Assembly (NCBI GenBank): GCA_002359425.1 | Contig: DEMY01000103.1 | Location: 14,187-19,893 of the forward strand | DNA from: Clostridiales bacterium UBA2658 | GTDB lineage: Bacteria; Bacillota; Clostridia; Oscillospirales; Oscillospiraceae | DNA: 5,707 nucleotides | Direction: 5' to 3' | Shown here: positions 1 to 5,707 of the stretch, in pieces | Layout of the letters: the number at the start of each line of letters is the position of its first letter | Position numbering within the stretch: position 1 is the first letter of the stretch | Notes under the pieces: generated by a model | What the model was told of the DNA's origin: nothing | Databases searched by the model: none | Seen by the model: only the letters and a program-made list of their open reading frames with translations | Made by a program: the position numbers and the translations under genes

Positions 1-949
1 AATCGCGACCGGTTCTCTGCCCGCAAAGATTCCCGTCCCCGGCACCGATCTGTCCGGCGTTTACGACAGCACGGCAATGCTTGCGCTTGAGACCCGCCCC
101 GAAAGCCTTGTCATCGTCGGCGGCGGCGTCATCGGCGTGGAATTTGCTTCGCTCTACGCCAACCTTGGAACAAAGGTCACCATCATCGAGGCACTGGACA
201 GGCTGCTCGCAAACATGGACCGCGAATTTGGCCAGAGTCTCAAAATGGGCCTTAAAAAGCAAAATGTTGAAACGCACACCTCGGCGCGCCTGAACGAAAT
301 AAAAAGCACGGGCGGAAAGCTCTCCTGCGTCTATACGGAGGGCGAAACGGAAGCGTCGGTCGAATGCGACGCGGTTCTTATCGCCGTCGGCAGAAAGCCG
401 AACACGGAGGGGCTTTTCTCCCCTTGCTGTGAGCCGGAAACGGAGCGCGGAAGGGTACTTGTAAACGAGCGGCATGAAACGAGCGTCCCCGGCGTCTGGG
501 CCATAGGCGATGTCACGGGAGGCATCCAGCTCGCGCACATGGCAAGCGGCGAGGCTATCAATGCGGTGGCGGCAATGTGTGAAAAACAGCCGCCAATCGA
601 CACAAAAGTGGTACCGAACTGCGTTTATACAAGCCCGGAGATTGCAACGGTGGGGATTTCTGCACAGGATGCAAAAAAGCAGGGCCTTGCGGTCACTGTG
701 AAAAAATACGTTATGACGGCAAACGGCAAAACGGTTCTCTCTCGCGGCGAACGTGGTTTTATCACTGTCGTTTCAGACGCGGAGACCGGCGTCATTTTAG
801 GCGCGCAAATGCTTTGCGAGCGGGCGACCGATATGATCGGCGAATTCGCCTCAGCGGTCACAAACGGACTGACGGTTGACGCTCTGGCCAAGGTCATCCG
901 CCCGCACCCCACTTTCAACGAAGCCGTCTGGGAGCTGCTCAGAAGCTGA
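1..949 (+). CDS. lpdA: Dihydrolipoyl dehydrogenase (E3), C-terminal part, 5' end outside window
   Basis: FAD-dependent disulfide oxidoreductase that reoxidises the dihydrolipoyl groups of 2-oxoacid dehydrogenase or glycine-cleavage complexes with NAD+, in the cytoplasm. The frame is open from base 2, giving 315 visible residues; the N-terminal FAD-binding fold and the redox-active Cys pair lie upstream of the window. Visible in order: ATGS at residues 2-5, the usual link into the NAD domain; the dinucleotide motif GGGVIG at 40-45; an acidic residue (Glu63) ending the second strand, which favours NAD+ over NADP+; AVGRKPN near 128-134; the second FAD contact AIGD at 167-170; and a dimerisation domain ending in HPTFNE, whose His302 and Glu307 match the catalytic His-Glu dyad of the family. 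An ATG at 77 lies inside the protein and is not the start. Which complex it serves cannot be told because its upstream neighbours are missing. Mercuric or glutathione reductases are related alternatives but fit the C-terminus less well. Confidence 0.9.
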   Translation, partial: IATGSLPAKIPVPGTDLSGVYDSTAMLALETRPESLVIVGGGVIGVEFASLYANLGTKVTIIEALDRLLANMDREFGQSLKMGLKKQNVETHTSARLNEIKSTGGKLSCVYTEGETEASVECDAVLIAVGRKPNTEGLFSPCCEPETERGRVLVNERHETSVPGVWAIGDVTGGIQLAHMASGEAINAVAAMCEKQPPIDTKVVPNCVYTSPEIATVGISAQDAKKQGLAVTVKKYVMTANGKTVLSRGERGFITVVSDAETGVILGAQMLCERATDMIGEFASAVTNGLTVDALAKVIRPHPTFNEAVWELLRS

Positions 950-1016
950 TATTTTTCGTAAATCTGCCGGAAAAATGCGAAAAAAGAGCGTAAAGTGCTG
1001 AAAAAGCAAGTTAAGG

Positions 1017-1046
1017 TTGCATATCCGTCCCTGTCTGCTGTATAAT
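1017..1046 (+). promoter_or_regulatory. Probable SigA-type promoter for the DUF308 gene
   Basis: A perfect -10 TATAAT lies at 1041-1046 and a weaker -35, TTGCAT (three of six consensus bases), at 1017-1022, with an 18-base spacer. Transcription would start near 1053, leaving a leader of about 40 bases before the ATG at 1093. The element sits in an AT-rich gap after the lpd stop and points towards the membrane-protein gene. No convincing terminator separates it from lpd, so some read-through from lpd is possible. Confidence 0.6.
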
Positions 1047-1080
1047 TTTAAGCAGAAGTTCCCAATATCATTAATTAGAC

Positions 1081-1086
1081 AGGTGG
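1081..1086 (+). promoter_or_regulatory. Ribosome binding site deciding the DUF308 start
   Basis: AGGTGG (one mismatch to AGGAGG) directly abuts the ATG at 1087, leaving no spacer. It lies 6 bases before the in-frame ATG at 1093. Normal spacing therefore favours the second ATG. Confidence 0.65.
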
Positions 1087-1092
1087 ATGAAA

Positions 1093-1650
1093 ATGAGAAA
1101 AGCAGTTACAAGTTTCACGGTAGACTACATCCTCACGGCGGTCGCCTTTATCATGATTGGCATTCTGTTTCTTGTCAATCCCAACACCTCGGGCAAGATC
1201 GTCTGCTACATCCTCGGCGGGATTCTCTGCGCCATCGGCGCGGTGCGCACGTTTGACTATTTCCGCACGCCGGTGCAGATGCCGGACTACAATCTAGGCC
1301 TTGTCAACGGCATTATCTTTGTCGGACTCGGCATTTTCGTTCTGGCGAAGCCGGCAGTCGTCATCTCCATCCTGCCGGTCGTTCTCGGCATTGCCGTTCT
1401 GGTGGACAGCCTTATAAAGCTCCAGAACGCCGTTGACATGCTCCGCATTCACGAAAACGGCTGGACGTATACGCTGATCGTCGCGGCCGTCTCCGCTATC
1501 CTCGGCGCTGTGATGCTTGCAAACCCGTTCAAGACAGGCGAGGCGCTTTTTAAATTTATCGGCATCGTTTTTATCCTGAACGGCGCGATCGACATTTCCG
1601 CCCTGCTCGTTCTCAGAAACCGCGTAAAGGACGCAGCGCAGAACATCTGA
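1093..1650 (+). CDS. Six-helix DUF308 / HdeD-type membrane protein
   Basis: Small integral membrane protein of 185 residues that resembles the DUF308 (HdeD-like) family. In E. coli, HdeD is linked to acid resistance, but the molecular role of most family members is unknown. Hydrophobic helices lie at about residues 12-29, 34-52, 68-86, 88-106, 126-144 and 152-174. They form three tandem helix pairs, each with a Gly-rich first helix ending in an N/K-Pro turn (LVNP, LAKP, LANP) and a second helix with GGI or LGI. This threefold internal repeat is the family hallmark. A short basic tail (RNRVKDAAQNI) ends the protein. The ATG at 1093 is chosen over 1087 because of ribosome-binding-site spacing; the longer form would add only Met-Lys. 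It has its own probable promoter and a terminator downstream, so it is likely transcribed alone. The family assignment is fairly sure; the function is not known. Confidence 0.83.
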   Translation: MRKAVTSFTVDYILTAVAFIMIGILFLVNPNTSGKIVCYILGGILCAIGAVRTFDYFRTPVQMPDYNLGLVNGIIFVGLGIFVLAKPAVVISILPVVLGIAVLVDSLIKLQNAVDMLRIHENGWTYTLIVAAVSAILGAVMLANPFKTGEALFKFIGIVFILNGAIDISALLVLRNRVKDAAQNI

Positions 1651-1684
1651 GGCTGCTTTCGATAAACACAGGGTGAATATAGGC

Positions 1685-1719
1685 AGATGTGCCGCTATGA
1701 AGAGAATAGCGGCACATCT
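1685..1719. other. Perfect 14-bp inverted repeat (hairpin) without a U-tract
   Basis: The arms AGATGTGCCGCTAT (1685-1698) and ATAGCGGCACATCT (1706-1719) are perfectly complementary around a 7-base loop. Neither strand has a T-run after the stem, so it is not a standard intrinsic terminator. It lies in the 3' untranslated region of the DUF308 transcript, 34 bases after the stop and before the terminator at 1773-1804. It could protect the mRNA 3' end, be a dispersed palindromic repeat, or bind a protein. The structure is certain; the role is not. Confidence 0.6.
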
Positions 1720-1765
1720 CATAAGAATGCGCTCTCCGCTATAAAATAGATAGGATGAACACAGC

Positions 1766-1804
1766 AAAAACGAAGGCGCACTTCCCAAAGAAGCGCGCCT
1801 TTTT
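1766..1804. terminator. Bidirectional intrinsic terminator between convergent genes
   Basis: The arms 1773-1783 and 1791-1801 pair over 10 of 11 positions (A1780 faces C1794) around a 7-base loop CCCAAAG. On the + strand the stem runs into TTTTT at 1800-1804. On the minus strand it is followed by a T-run templated by the five A at 1766-1770. It can therefore stop the DUF308 transcript and the converging P-type ATPase transcript, whose stop codon is about 20 bases away. Confidence 0.85.
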
Positions 1805-1823
1805 GATGCGTATTCGTAAATTT

Positions 1824-3761
1824 TTATTTTTCTTCCGCTGCCTTTTTGTCGGAAACGAGCGATAGAGCGTTTACGACAAGGCCGTTAGAAACGCAGGCAT
1901 CCACGACAAGCGTGAACCAGAGAGGCGCGATGCCGGCGGCGGCAAGGACGATGAGCGCGAGCTTCACACAAACAGCGCCTATGACAGAGAAAGAAACAAA
2001 GCGCTTTGTCCGCTTTGCGACGTCCAGAACCGGGACGATCGGCTCGGTCGTTTCGCCCAGAATGAAGACGTCCGCCGGACGAAGTCCATTTCCGAGGGCA
2101 AGCGCGCCGATCTCAATACCGACGTCGGCGGCATGGAAAGCCTCGTCCGGGCTTTCTGGAGAGCCTACGAAGGCGAGCGTGCTGTTCGGCGCGAGACGGG
2201 ATTTCATGTCGGTAATTTTCTTGCCTTGTTCGGCAGGCGAGCACTCGGCATAGTATTCGTCAATGGCAAGCTCGCTGGCAATGCGGCTGCTTGGCCCGCG
2301 CCCGTCCCCCGTCACCATCGCGACGCGCTCAACGCCGCAGCGCGAAAGAGCGTGTACCGTTTCGACGGCGTCGTGCGAGACGGCTTCGCTAAGCTCGATG
2401 CGGCCCGCATAAATGCCGCTGACCGTCATGTGCACGGCGGCGGGCGCGTAGCTTCCGTCCGGAATATCAATGCCGGCCTGACGGAGAAATTTTTCGGAGC
2501 CAAGCAGAATTGGAATCCCATCCACCGTAACGACGACACTGCCGTTCAACTCCCGGAAGTTTTGGACGAGCGAGAGGTCTATTTCTCCGCCATATGCCGC
2601 GACGATTGCCTGCGCCGTTTCGGTGCGGCTCTGGGCCTCGGCGTGCGCGGCGACCTTGAGGAAGGTGGCGGGGTCCATTTTGTCCGTGCGGATGGCGGCA
2701 ACGGTGTCTGTCCTTTCCGTAAGCGTGCCGGATTTTGCGAAGACGACGGCGCGCGTGTCAGAGAGCTTTTCAAGCGGCTGTGCGCCCATGATGGCCGCGC
2801 CCTTTTTACGTGCGGCGGCGGCGCCCGCATAGTAGATGGATGGCATGGTCAGCAGAACGCTTGCGGGCGAGGCGACGACGAGGATGGCGGCTACGCGGTG
2901 GAACGTCGTTGAAAGCAGCTCCGCGCCGGAAAGCGGTAGCGCAATGAGAAGAATGGCGCAGAGCGTGAGCGCCGCGGGAACAAGCGGCTTTGTAAGGCGG
3001 CTCCATTTCCGCTCGGTTTCGGTCGGTTCCTCTGCGCCAGCGCGAATGGCGTTTGCAAATTTGGTGCAAATGGCCTCGTCAGGCTCAGAGATGGCCTGGA
3101 CTGTGACCGTCCCGTCCGCGCATTTGCAGCCGGCGGGCGTAAAGCTGCCGGGGCCGATGCTGCGCAGGGCGGGGTCCCCTGTCAGGAAACTAAAGTCGGC
3201 ATAGGCTTCGCCGGAGCTAACGACGCAGTCTGCCGGGAAGGACATGTTCGGACCGACCGTGAGACTTGCGCCGGAAACAATCTCGACGCCGTCCCACCCG
3301 CTGCTGACGGAGGGATCCATGGCGGCGGCGAGCGAGTGCTTCATTCCGCTCTGGACATAGTCGCGAAGAAGGAGGGTGAGCTGAAGAATGAGCGGCGCCA
3401 GAGCGCCCTCCAGCGGCCAGTCCGAGCAAAACGCGATAACGGCGGCGGCAGCGACCAACAGACTCTCGCGCAGATAACAGCGCGCCTTGATATCATCGAC
3501 CGCGTTCAAAACGAGGTCATAGCCCGAAACGGCGGCGGAGGCGATGAGGATACCGAGAACGACAGCATCCGACAGCGTCAAAAGCGTTGTGAGCACGATC
3601 AGCGCGGCAGCGACAGCAAGCCGGATCATCATGATAAATCCCGGTCCCACATAGTCCTCCCCCGCGAGCGGACGAAGACGAGCGGCGTTCGCTCCCTGTA
3701 TTTCGGGGTGGCCGGGGCCGCGCAGCTTTTCCCAGAACGACTGCTTCTCCTTGTTGTCCAT
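1824..3761 (-). CDS. P1B-type P-type ATPase homologue lacking catalytic residues (pseudo-ATPase)
   Basis: Membrane protein of 645 residues with the layout of heavy-metal P1B ATPases of the ZntA/CadA kind. There is no N-terminal CxxC metal-binding domain; the N-terminus is a charged stretch of about 40 residues. Predicted order: four helices (about 40-135), actuator domain (about 140-250), two helices (about 258-310), P and N domains (about 335-580), two C-terminal helices (about 589-637). Landmarks align well but key residues differ. The actuator TGE is TGD (194-196). The TM6 CPC is SPA, within ASPAS at 297-301. The phosphorylation motif DKTGT is AKSGT with Ala342. The N-domain SEHP region reads SRTET (378-382). 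TGDN is TGDG (484-487). The P-domain PxDK lysine is Gln512. GDGxND is GSPESPD (533-539). By contrast, the TM7 Lys600 and TM8 Asp621 typical of Zn/Cd pumps are kept at exact ZntA spacing. The frame is uninterrupted, with its own RBS and terminator. Known P-type ATPases need the Asp, so ATP-driven transport is very unlikely; a sensing, scaffolding or partner role is inference. Confidence 0.88.
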   Translation of the reverse strand: MDNKEKQSFWEKLRGPGHPEIQGANAARLRPLAGEDYVGPGFIMMIRLAVAAALIVLTTLLTLSDAVVLGILIASAAVSGYDLVLNAVDDIKARCYLRESLLVAAAAVIAFCSDWPLEGALAPLILQLTLLLRDYVQSGMKHSLAAAMDPSVSSGWDGVEIVSGASLTVGPNMSFPADCVVSSGEAYADFSFLTGDPALRSIGPGSFTPAGCKCADGTVTVQAISEPDEAICTKFANAIRAGAEEPTETERKWSRLTKPLVPAALTLCAILLIALPLSGAELLSTTFHRVAAILVVASPASVLLTMPSIYYAGAAAARKKGAAIMGAQPLEKLSDTRAVVFAKSGTLTERTDTVAAIRTDKMDPATFLKVAAHAEAQSRTETAQAIVAAYGGEIDLSLVQNFRELNGSVVVTVDGIPILLGSEKFLRQAGIDIPDGSYAPAAVHMTVSGIYAGRIELSEAVSHDAVETVHALSRCGVERVAMVTGDGRGPSSRIASELAIDEYYAECSPAEQGKKITDMKSRLAPNSTLAFVGSPESPDEAFHAADVGIEIGALALGNGLRPADVFILGETTEPIVPVLDVAKRTKRFVSFSVIGAVCVKLALIVLAAAGIAPLWFTLVVDACVSNGLVVNALSLVSDKKAAEEK

Positions 3762-3770
3762 AAAAATCAT

Positions 3771-3775
3771 TCCTT
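3771..3775 (-). promoter_or_regulatory. Ribosome binding site deciding the pseudo-ATPase start
   Basis: Read on the minus strand, AAGGA directly abuts an ATG at 3770-3768 and lies 9 bases before the in-frame ATG at 3761-3759. The second ATG (protein starting MDNKEK) has usable spacing and the first has none, so the shorter form is annotated. I found no clear -35/-10 pair for this gene in the upstream gap. Confidence 0.6.
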
Positions 3776-3890
3776 AATCATATGTTAATTCCGGTCTGCC
3801 CGGATACGGAGTCATTTTCCGCCCAAACGGAAGACTTTGCGTAAATTTTTTTGCAAAAGACCCATATGCCTGTATTTTACTCCAATCTTG

Positions 3891-3899
3891 TGTTATCAT
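3891..3899 (+). promoter_or_regulatory. Candidate extended -10 promoter element for the phosphofructokinase gene
   Basis: TGTTATCAT fits an extended -10 (TGnTATAAT with one mismatch). No good -35 is present at 16-18 bases upstream. Transcription would start near 3906, giving a leader of about 50 bases. A competing pair is TTGCAA (3851-3856) with TATTTT (3873-3878), spacer 16. Either choice puts the promoter in the AT-rich half of the divergent gap. Confidence 0.4.
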
Positions 3900-3940
3900 C
3901 AACAGATACAGAGAACTTTTTCTTCAATATTTTTTACAAG

Positions 3941-3946
3941 AAGGAG
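3941..3946 (+). promoter_or_regulatory. Ribosome binding site deciding the phosphofructokinase start
   Basis: AAGGAG ends 2 bases before the ATG at 3949 and 8 bases before the in-frame ATG at 3955. The second gives normal spacing, so the protein starts MEKTLRG. Confidence 0.75.
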
Positions 3947-3954
3947 AGATGTAT

Positions 3955-5205
3955 ATGGAAAAGACTCTCAGAGGCGCCTGCATCATTGGCCAGTCCGGCG
4001 GGCCGACCGCTGTCATTAACGCGAGCGCATACGGCGTTATCCGCGCGGCGCTGGACGCGGAGTGCATCACGAAGGTATATGGCGCTGCGCACGGCATTAA
4101 AGGCGTTTTGGACGATAAGCTCTATATCATGGACGAGGAGGATCCGCAGGAGCTTGAATACCTCAAGAACACCCCATCCTCCGAGCTTGGCAGCGTCCGC
4201 TACAAAATGGAAGACCCCGACAGGGACGACACGGACTACAAGCGCATTCTCGAAGTTTTCAAAAAATACGATGTGCGCTATTTCTTCTATAACGGCGGCA
4301 ACGACTCCATGGATACCTGCGACAAGATCAGCAGGTATATGAAAAAGGCCGGCTACGAGTGCCGCGTCATGGGTGTTCCGAAAACCATCGACAACGACCT
4401 CTGGGGCACCGACCACTGCCCCGGCTTCGGCTCGGCTGCAAAATATATTGCGACCTCCTGCATGGAGGTGTCGAAGGACGCGAGAGTCTACGATACCGGT
4501 ATGATCACGGTCATGGAGATCATGGGCCGTCACGCGGGCTGGCTCGCGGGCAGCGCGGCGCTCGCAACGTACTGCGGCTCTGGCCCCGACCTCGTTTATC
4601 TGCCTGAGGTCGATTTTGACTACGAGAAATTCTGTGAGGACGCCATCGAAATTTACAAAAAGCAGGGCAACGTCCTCATTGCGGCGAGCGAGGGCATCCA
4701 CGACAAGGAAGGCAAATTCATCTCCGAATACGGCTCGAAGCTCGCGGAGACAAAGGACGCCTTTGGTCACGCCCAGCTTGGAGGCCTTGCCGTCCAGCTT
4801 GCGGACGAACTCAAAAAGCGCACCGGCGCGAAGGTCCGCGGCATTGAATTGAGCCTTCTCCAGCGCTGCGGCGCACACCTTGCCTCGGAGACCGATCTGA
4901 ATGAAGCCGTCGAAGCGGGCCGGCTCGCCGTCGAGTCCGCCATTGCGGGCGAGACCGGCAAAATGGTCGCTTTTGAGCGGAATGATGTTGACGGCAAATA
5001 TGTCTGTGAAATGATGCTCCTTCCGCTGGAGTCGGTCGCAAATCTCGAAAAGAAGGTCCCGCGCGAGTGGATAAACGAGGCGGGCAACAATGTGACGCAG
5101 GAATTCATCGACTATGCCCTCCCGCTCATTCAAGGCCAGCCGGAGAGACCCACGGAGCATTCGCTTCCAAGATACGCACACCTCAAAAAGGTCGTTGCAA
5201 AATAA
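3955..5205 (+). CDS. pfp: Pyrophosphate-dependent phosphofructokinase
   Basis: Cytoplasmic enzyme of 416 residues that interconverts fructose 6-phosphate and fructose 1,6-bisphosphate, most likely with pyrophosphate as phosphoryl donor, which makes the glycolytic step reversible. Motifs: GQSGGPT (12-18) at the phosphate-binding loop; GGND (114-117), where Asp117 takes the place of E. coli Gly104; PKTIDND (142-148), where Lys143 replaces Gly124 and Asp146 matches the catalytic base. Asp at 104 and Lys at 124 are the two recognised marks of pyrophosphate rather than ATP use. Fructose 6-phosphate contacts follow: MGRHAGW (190-196), SEG (246-248) and LQRCGAH (302-308). The length suits the roughly 400-residue bacterial Pfp group and is longer than the 320-residue ATP enzymes. 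The start is set by ribosome-binding-site spacing; starting at 3949 would add Met-Tyr. The gene is a single unit, divergent from the pseudo-ATPase gene and ended by a strong terminator. The donor assignment comes from motifs only, so ATP use is not strictly excluded. Confidence 0.93.
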   Translation: MEKTLRGACIIGQSGGPTAVINASAYGVIRAALDAECITKVYGAAHGIKGVLDDKLYIMDEEDPQELEYLKNTPSSELGSVRYKMEDPDRDDTDYKRILEVFKKYDVRYFFYNGGNDSMDTCDKISRYMKKAGYECRVMGVPKTIDNDLWGTDHCPGFGSAAKYIATSCMEVSKDARVYDTGMITVMEIMGRHAGWLAGSAALATYCGSGPDLVYLPEVDFDYEKFCEDAIEIYKKQGNVLIAASEGIHDKEGKFISEYGSKLAETKDAFGHAQLGGLAVQLADELKKRTGAKVRGIELSLLQRCGAHLASETDLNEAVEAGRLAVESAIAGETGKMVAFERNDVDGKYVCEMMLLPLESVANLEKKVPREWINEAGNNVTQEFIDYALPLIQGQPERPTEHSLPRYAHLKKVVAK

Positions 5206-5215
5206 AATATGCAGT

Positions 5216-5248
5216 AAAAAAGGACGCGCCCCCAAGCGCGTCCTTTTT
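5216..5248. terminator. Strong bidirectional intrinsic terminator
   Basis: A GC-rich 8-bp stem (GGACGCGC at 5222-5229 with GCGCGTCC at 5236-5243) closes a 6-base loop CCCCAA. It is flanked by A-run 5216-5221 and T-run 5244-5248, which extend the pairing to 13 bp. The T-run follows the stem on both strands. It can end the phosphofructokinase transcript (stop at 5205) and the converging M3 peptidase transcript (stop at 5262-5264). Confidence 0.92.
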
Positions 5249-5261
5249 CTATGCAAAGCCG

Positions 5262-5707
5262 TTATTTTGTCAGGTACGCGTCCACTGCCTGCCCAACTTT
5301 TCGCAGACAGCCGTCGTTGAACGGCAGCTCGAGGCTTGCAAGCTCCACCAGCTCGACATAGGACTTTGTGCCGCCGGCATGGACGAAGCTGAGGTAGCGG
5401 GAGAAGGCTTCCGTCCAATCCTTTTCGGAAGCGGCCCAGAATTCGAGCGCCGTCGTCTGCGCGAGACAGTAGTCAATATAGTAGAGCGGATAGGAGTAGA
5501 TGTGGTGCTGCCGCTGATAGCCGCCGCCGACACTGAAAAACGGGAGGTCTTCAAAATCGATCCACGGACGGTAGAGGCGCTCCAGCTCAAGCCATTTTGC
5601 CTTGCGCTCGGCGGGCGTAAATTCCGGGTGCTCATACATCTCGGTCTGGAAATGGTCCACAAGGGTGCCATAAGGGATAAAGTCGAAAGCATCCTCGAGC
5701 TGATAGA
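5262..5707 (-). CDS. M3-family oligoendopeptidase, C-terminal part, 5' end outside window
   Basis: Cytoplasmic zinc metallopeptidase of the M3B group (thimet-oligopeptidase fold), which cleaves short peptides. Only the last 147 residues are visible; the zinc-binding HExxH helix lies beyond the right edge. Recognisable family features in order: FDFIPYGTL and the DHFQTEMYEHP segment, ELERLYRPW, a short loop, then QRQHHIYSYPLYYIDYCLAQ. In M3 enzymes the His and Tyr residues of this last segment line the active site and help stabilise the transition state. After it comes a helical tail with AGGTKSYVELVELASL. The sequence resembles the M3 subgroup distinct from PepF. The GTG at 5660 is internal, because the frame stays open with family-like sequence to the window edge. 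It shares the terminator at 5216-5248 with the phosphofructokinase gene. Confidence 0.9.
   Translation of the reverse strand, partial: YQLEDAFDFIPYGTLVDHFQTEMYEHPEFTPAERKAKWLELERLYRPWIDFEDLPFFSVGGGYQRQHHIYSYPLYYIDYCLAQTTALEFWAASEKDWTEAFSRYLSFVHAGGTKSYVELVELASLELPFNDGCLRKVGQAVDAYLTK

Noticed and set aside
951..985. AT-rich inverted repeats after lpd (TTTTTC pairing with GAAAAA in two registers)
   Set aside because: The stem is nearly all A-T with a 12-19 base loop and no following T-run, so it cannot be supported as a terminator.
1294..1788. 164-codon minus-strand open frame opposite the DUF308 gene
   Set aside because: Antisense to a clear membrane-protein gene, overlaps the terminator and hairpin, and its translation resembles no known protein.
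1755..1865. 36-codon + strand small frame preceded by TATAAAAT and AGG
   Set aside because: It contains the two-way terminator and then runs antisense into the ATPase homologue's 3' end. The AGG sits directly against the ATG, so it is not a credible gene.
2133..2912. 259-codon + strand open frame opposite the P-type ATPase homologue
   Set aside because: Low-complexity Gly/Arg/Ala-rich translation with no recognisable domain and no ribosome binding site; a shadow of the real gene.
1824..3761. Calling the ATPase homologue a pseudogene
   Set aside because: There is no stop, frameshift or truncation; all eight expected helices, a ribosome binding site and a terminator are present. The losses are confined to functional residues, which fits a pseudoenzyme better than a decaying gene.
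3777..3782. TATGAT on the minus strand as a -10 box for the ATPase homologue
   Set aside because: It would put the transcription start at about the ribosome binding site, leaving no usable leader, and no matching -35 was found.
3934..5418. Long minus-strand open frame of 494 codons opposite the phosphofructokinase gene
   Set aside because: It lies opposite a well-recognised gene, matches no known family, runs through the strong terminator at 5216-5248 and into the M3 peptidase gene. It is explained by GC-rich codon positions of the real gene.

Overview
The window looks like chromosomal DNA from a GC-rich member of the Clostridia, perhaps Oscillospirales. This is inferred from strong AGGAGG-type ribosome binding sites, SigA-like promoter elements in AT-rich gaps, a pyrophosphate-type phosphofructokinase, a non-PepF M3 oligopeptidase, and GC-rich third codon positions. 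No RNA gene, CRISPR array, insertion sequence or phage signature was found, and no gap between genes exceeds 300 bases.

Layout, left to right. (1) The C-terminal two thirds of a dihydrolipoyl dehydrogenase enters from the left edge on the + strand. (2) After a gap holding a SigA-like promoter comes a small six-helix DUF308/HdeD-type membrane protein (+). (3) The next gap holds a perfect 14-bp hairpin of unknown role and then a two-way terminator shared with the convergent gene that follows. (4) A long minus-strand gene encodes a P1B-type (ZntA/CadA-like) P-type ATPase homologue. Almost every catalytic residue is replaced, including the phosphorylated aspartate (DKTGT reads AKSGT). (5) A 193-base divergent region separates it from a + strand pyrophosphate-dependent phosphofructokinase. 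(6) A strong two-way terminator follows, and then the C-terminal part of an M3-family oligoendopeptidase on the minus strand, running off the right edge.

The genes do not form one pathway. Lpd and Pfp belong to central carbon metabolism, the M3 peptidase degrades peptides, and the two membrane proteins have no assigned substrate. Strand switches and terminators split the window into mostly single-gene units.

The item most worth following is the P-type ATPase homologue. It is a full-length uninterrupted frame with its own ribosome binding site and terminator, and the P1B fold landmarks are recognisable. The phosphorylation Asp, the P-domain Lys, the GDGxND motif, the N-domain His-Pro and the TM6 Cys-Pro-Cys are all lost. 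It therefore looks like a maintained pseudo-ATPase rather than a transporter or a decaying gene.
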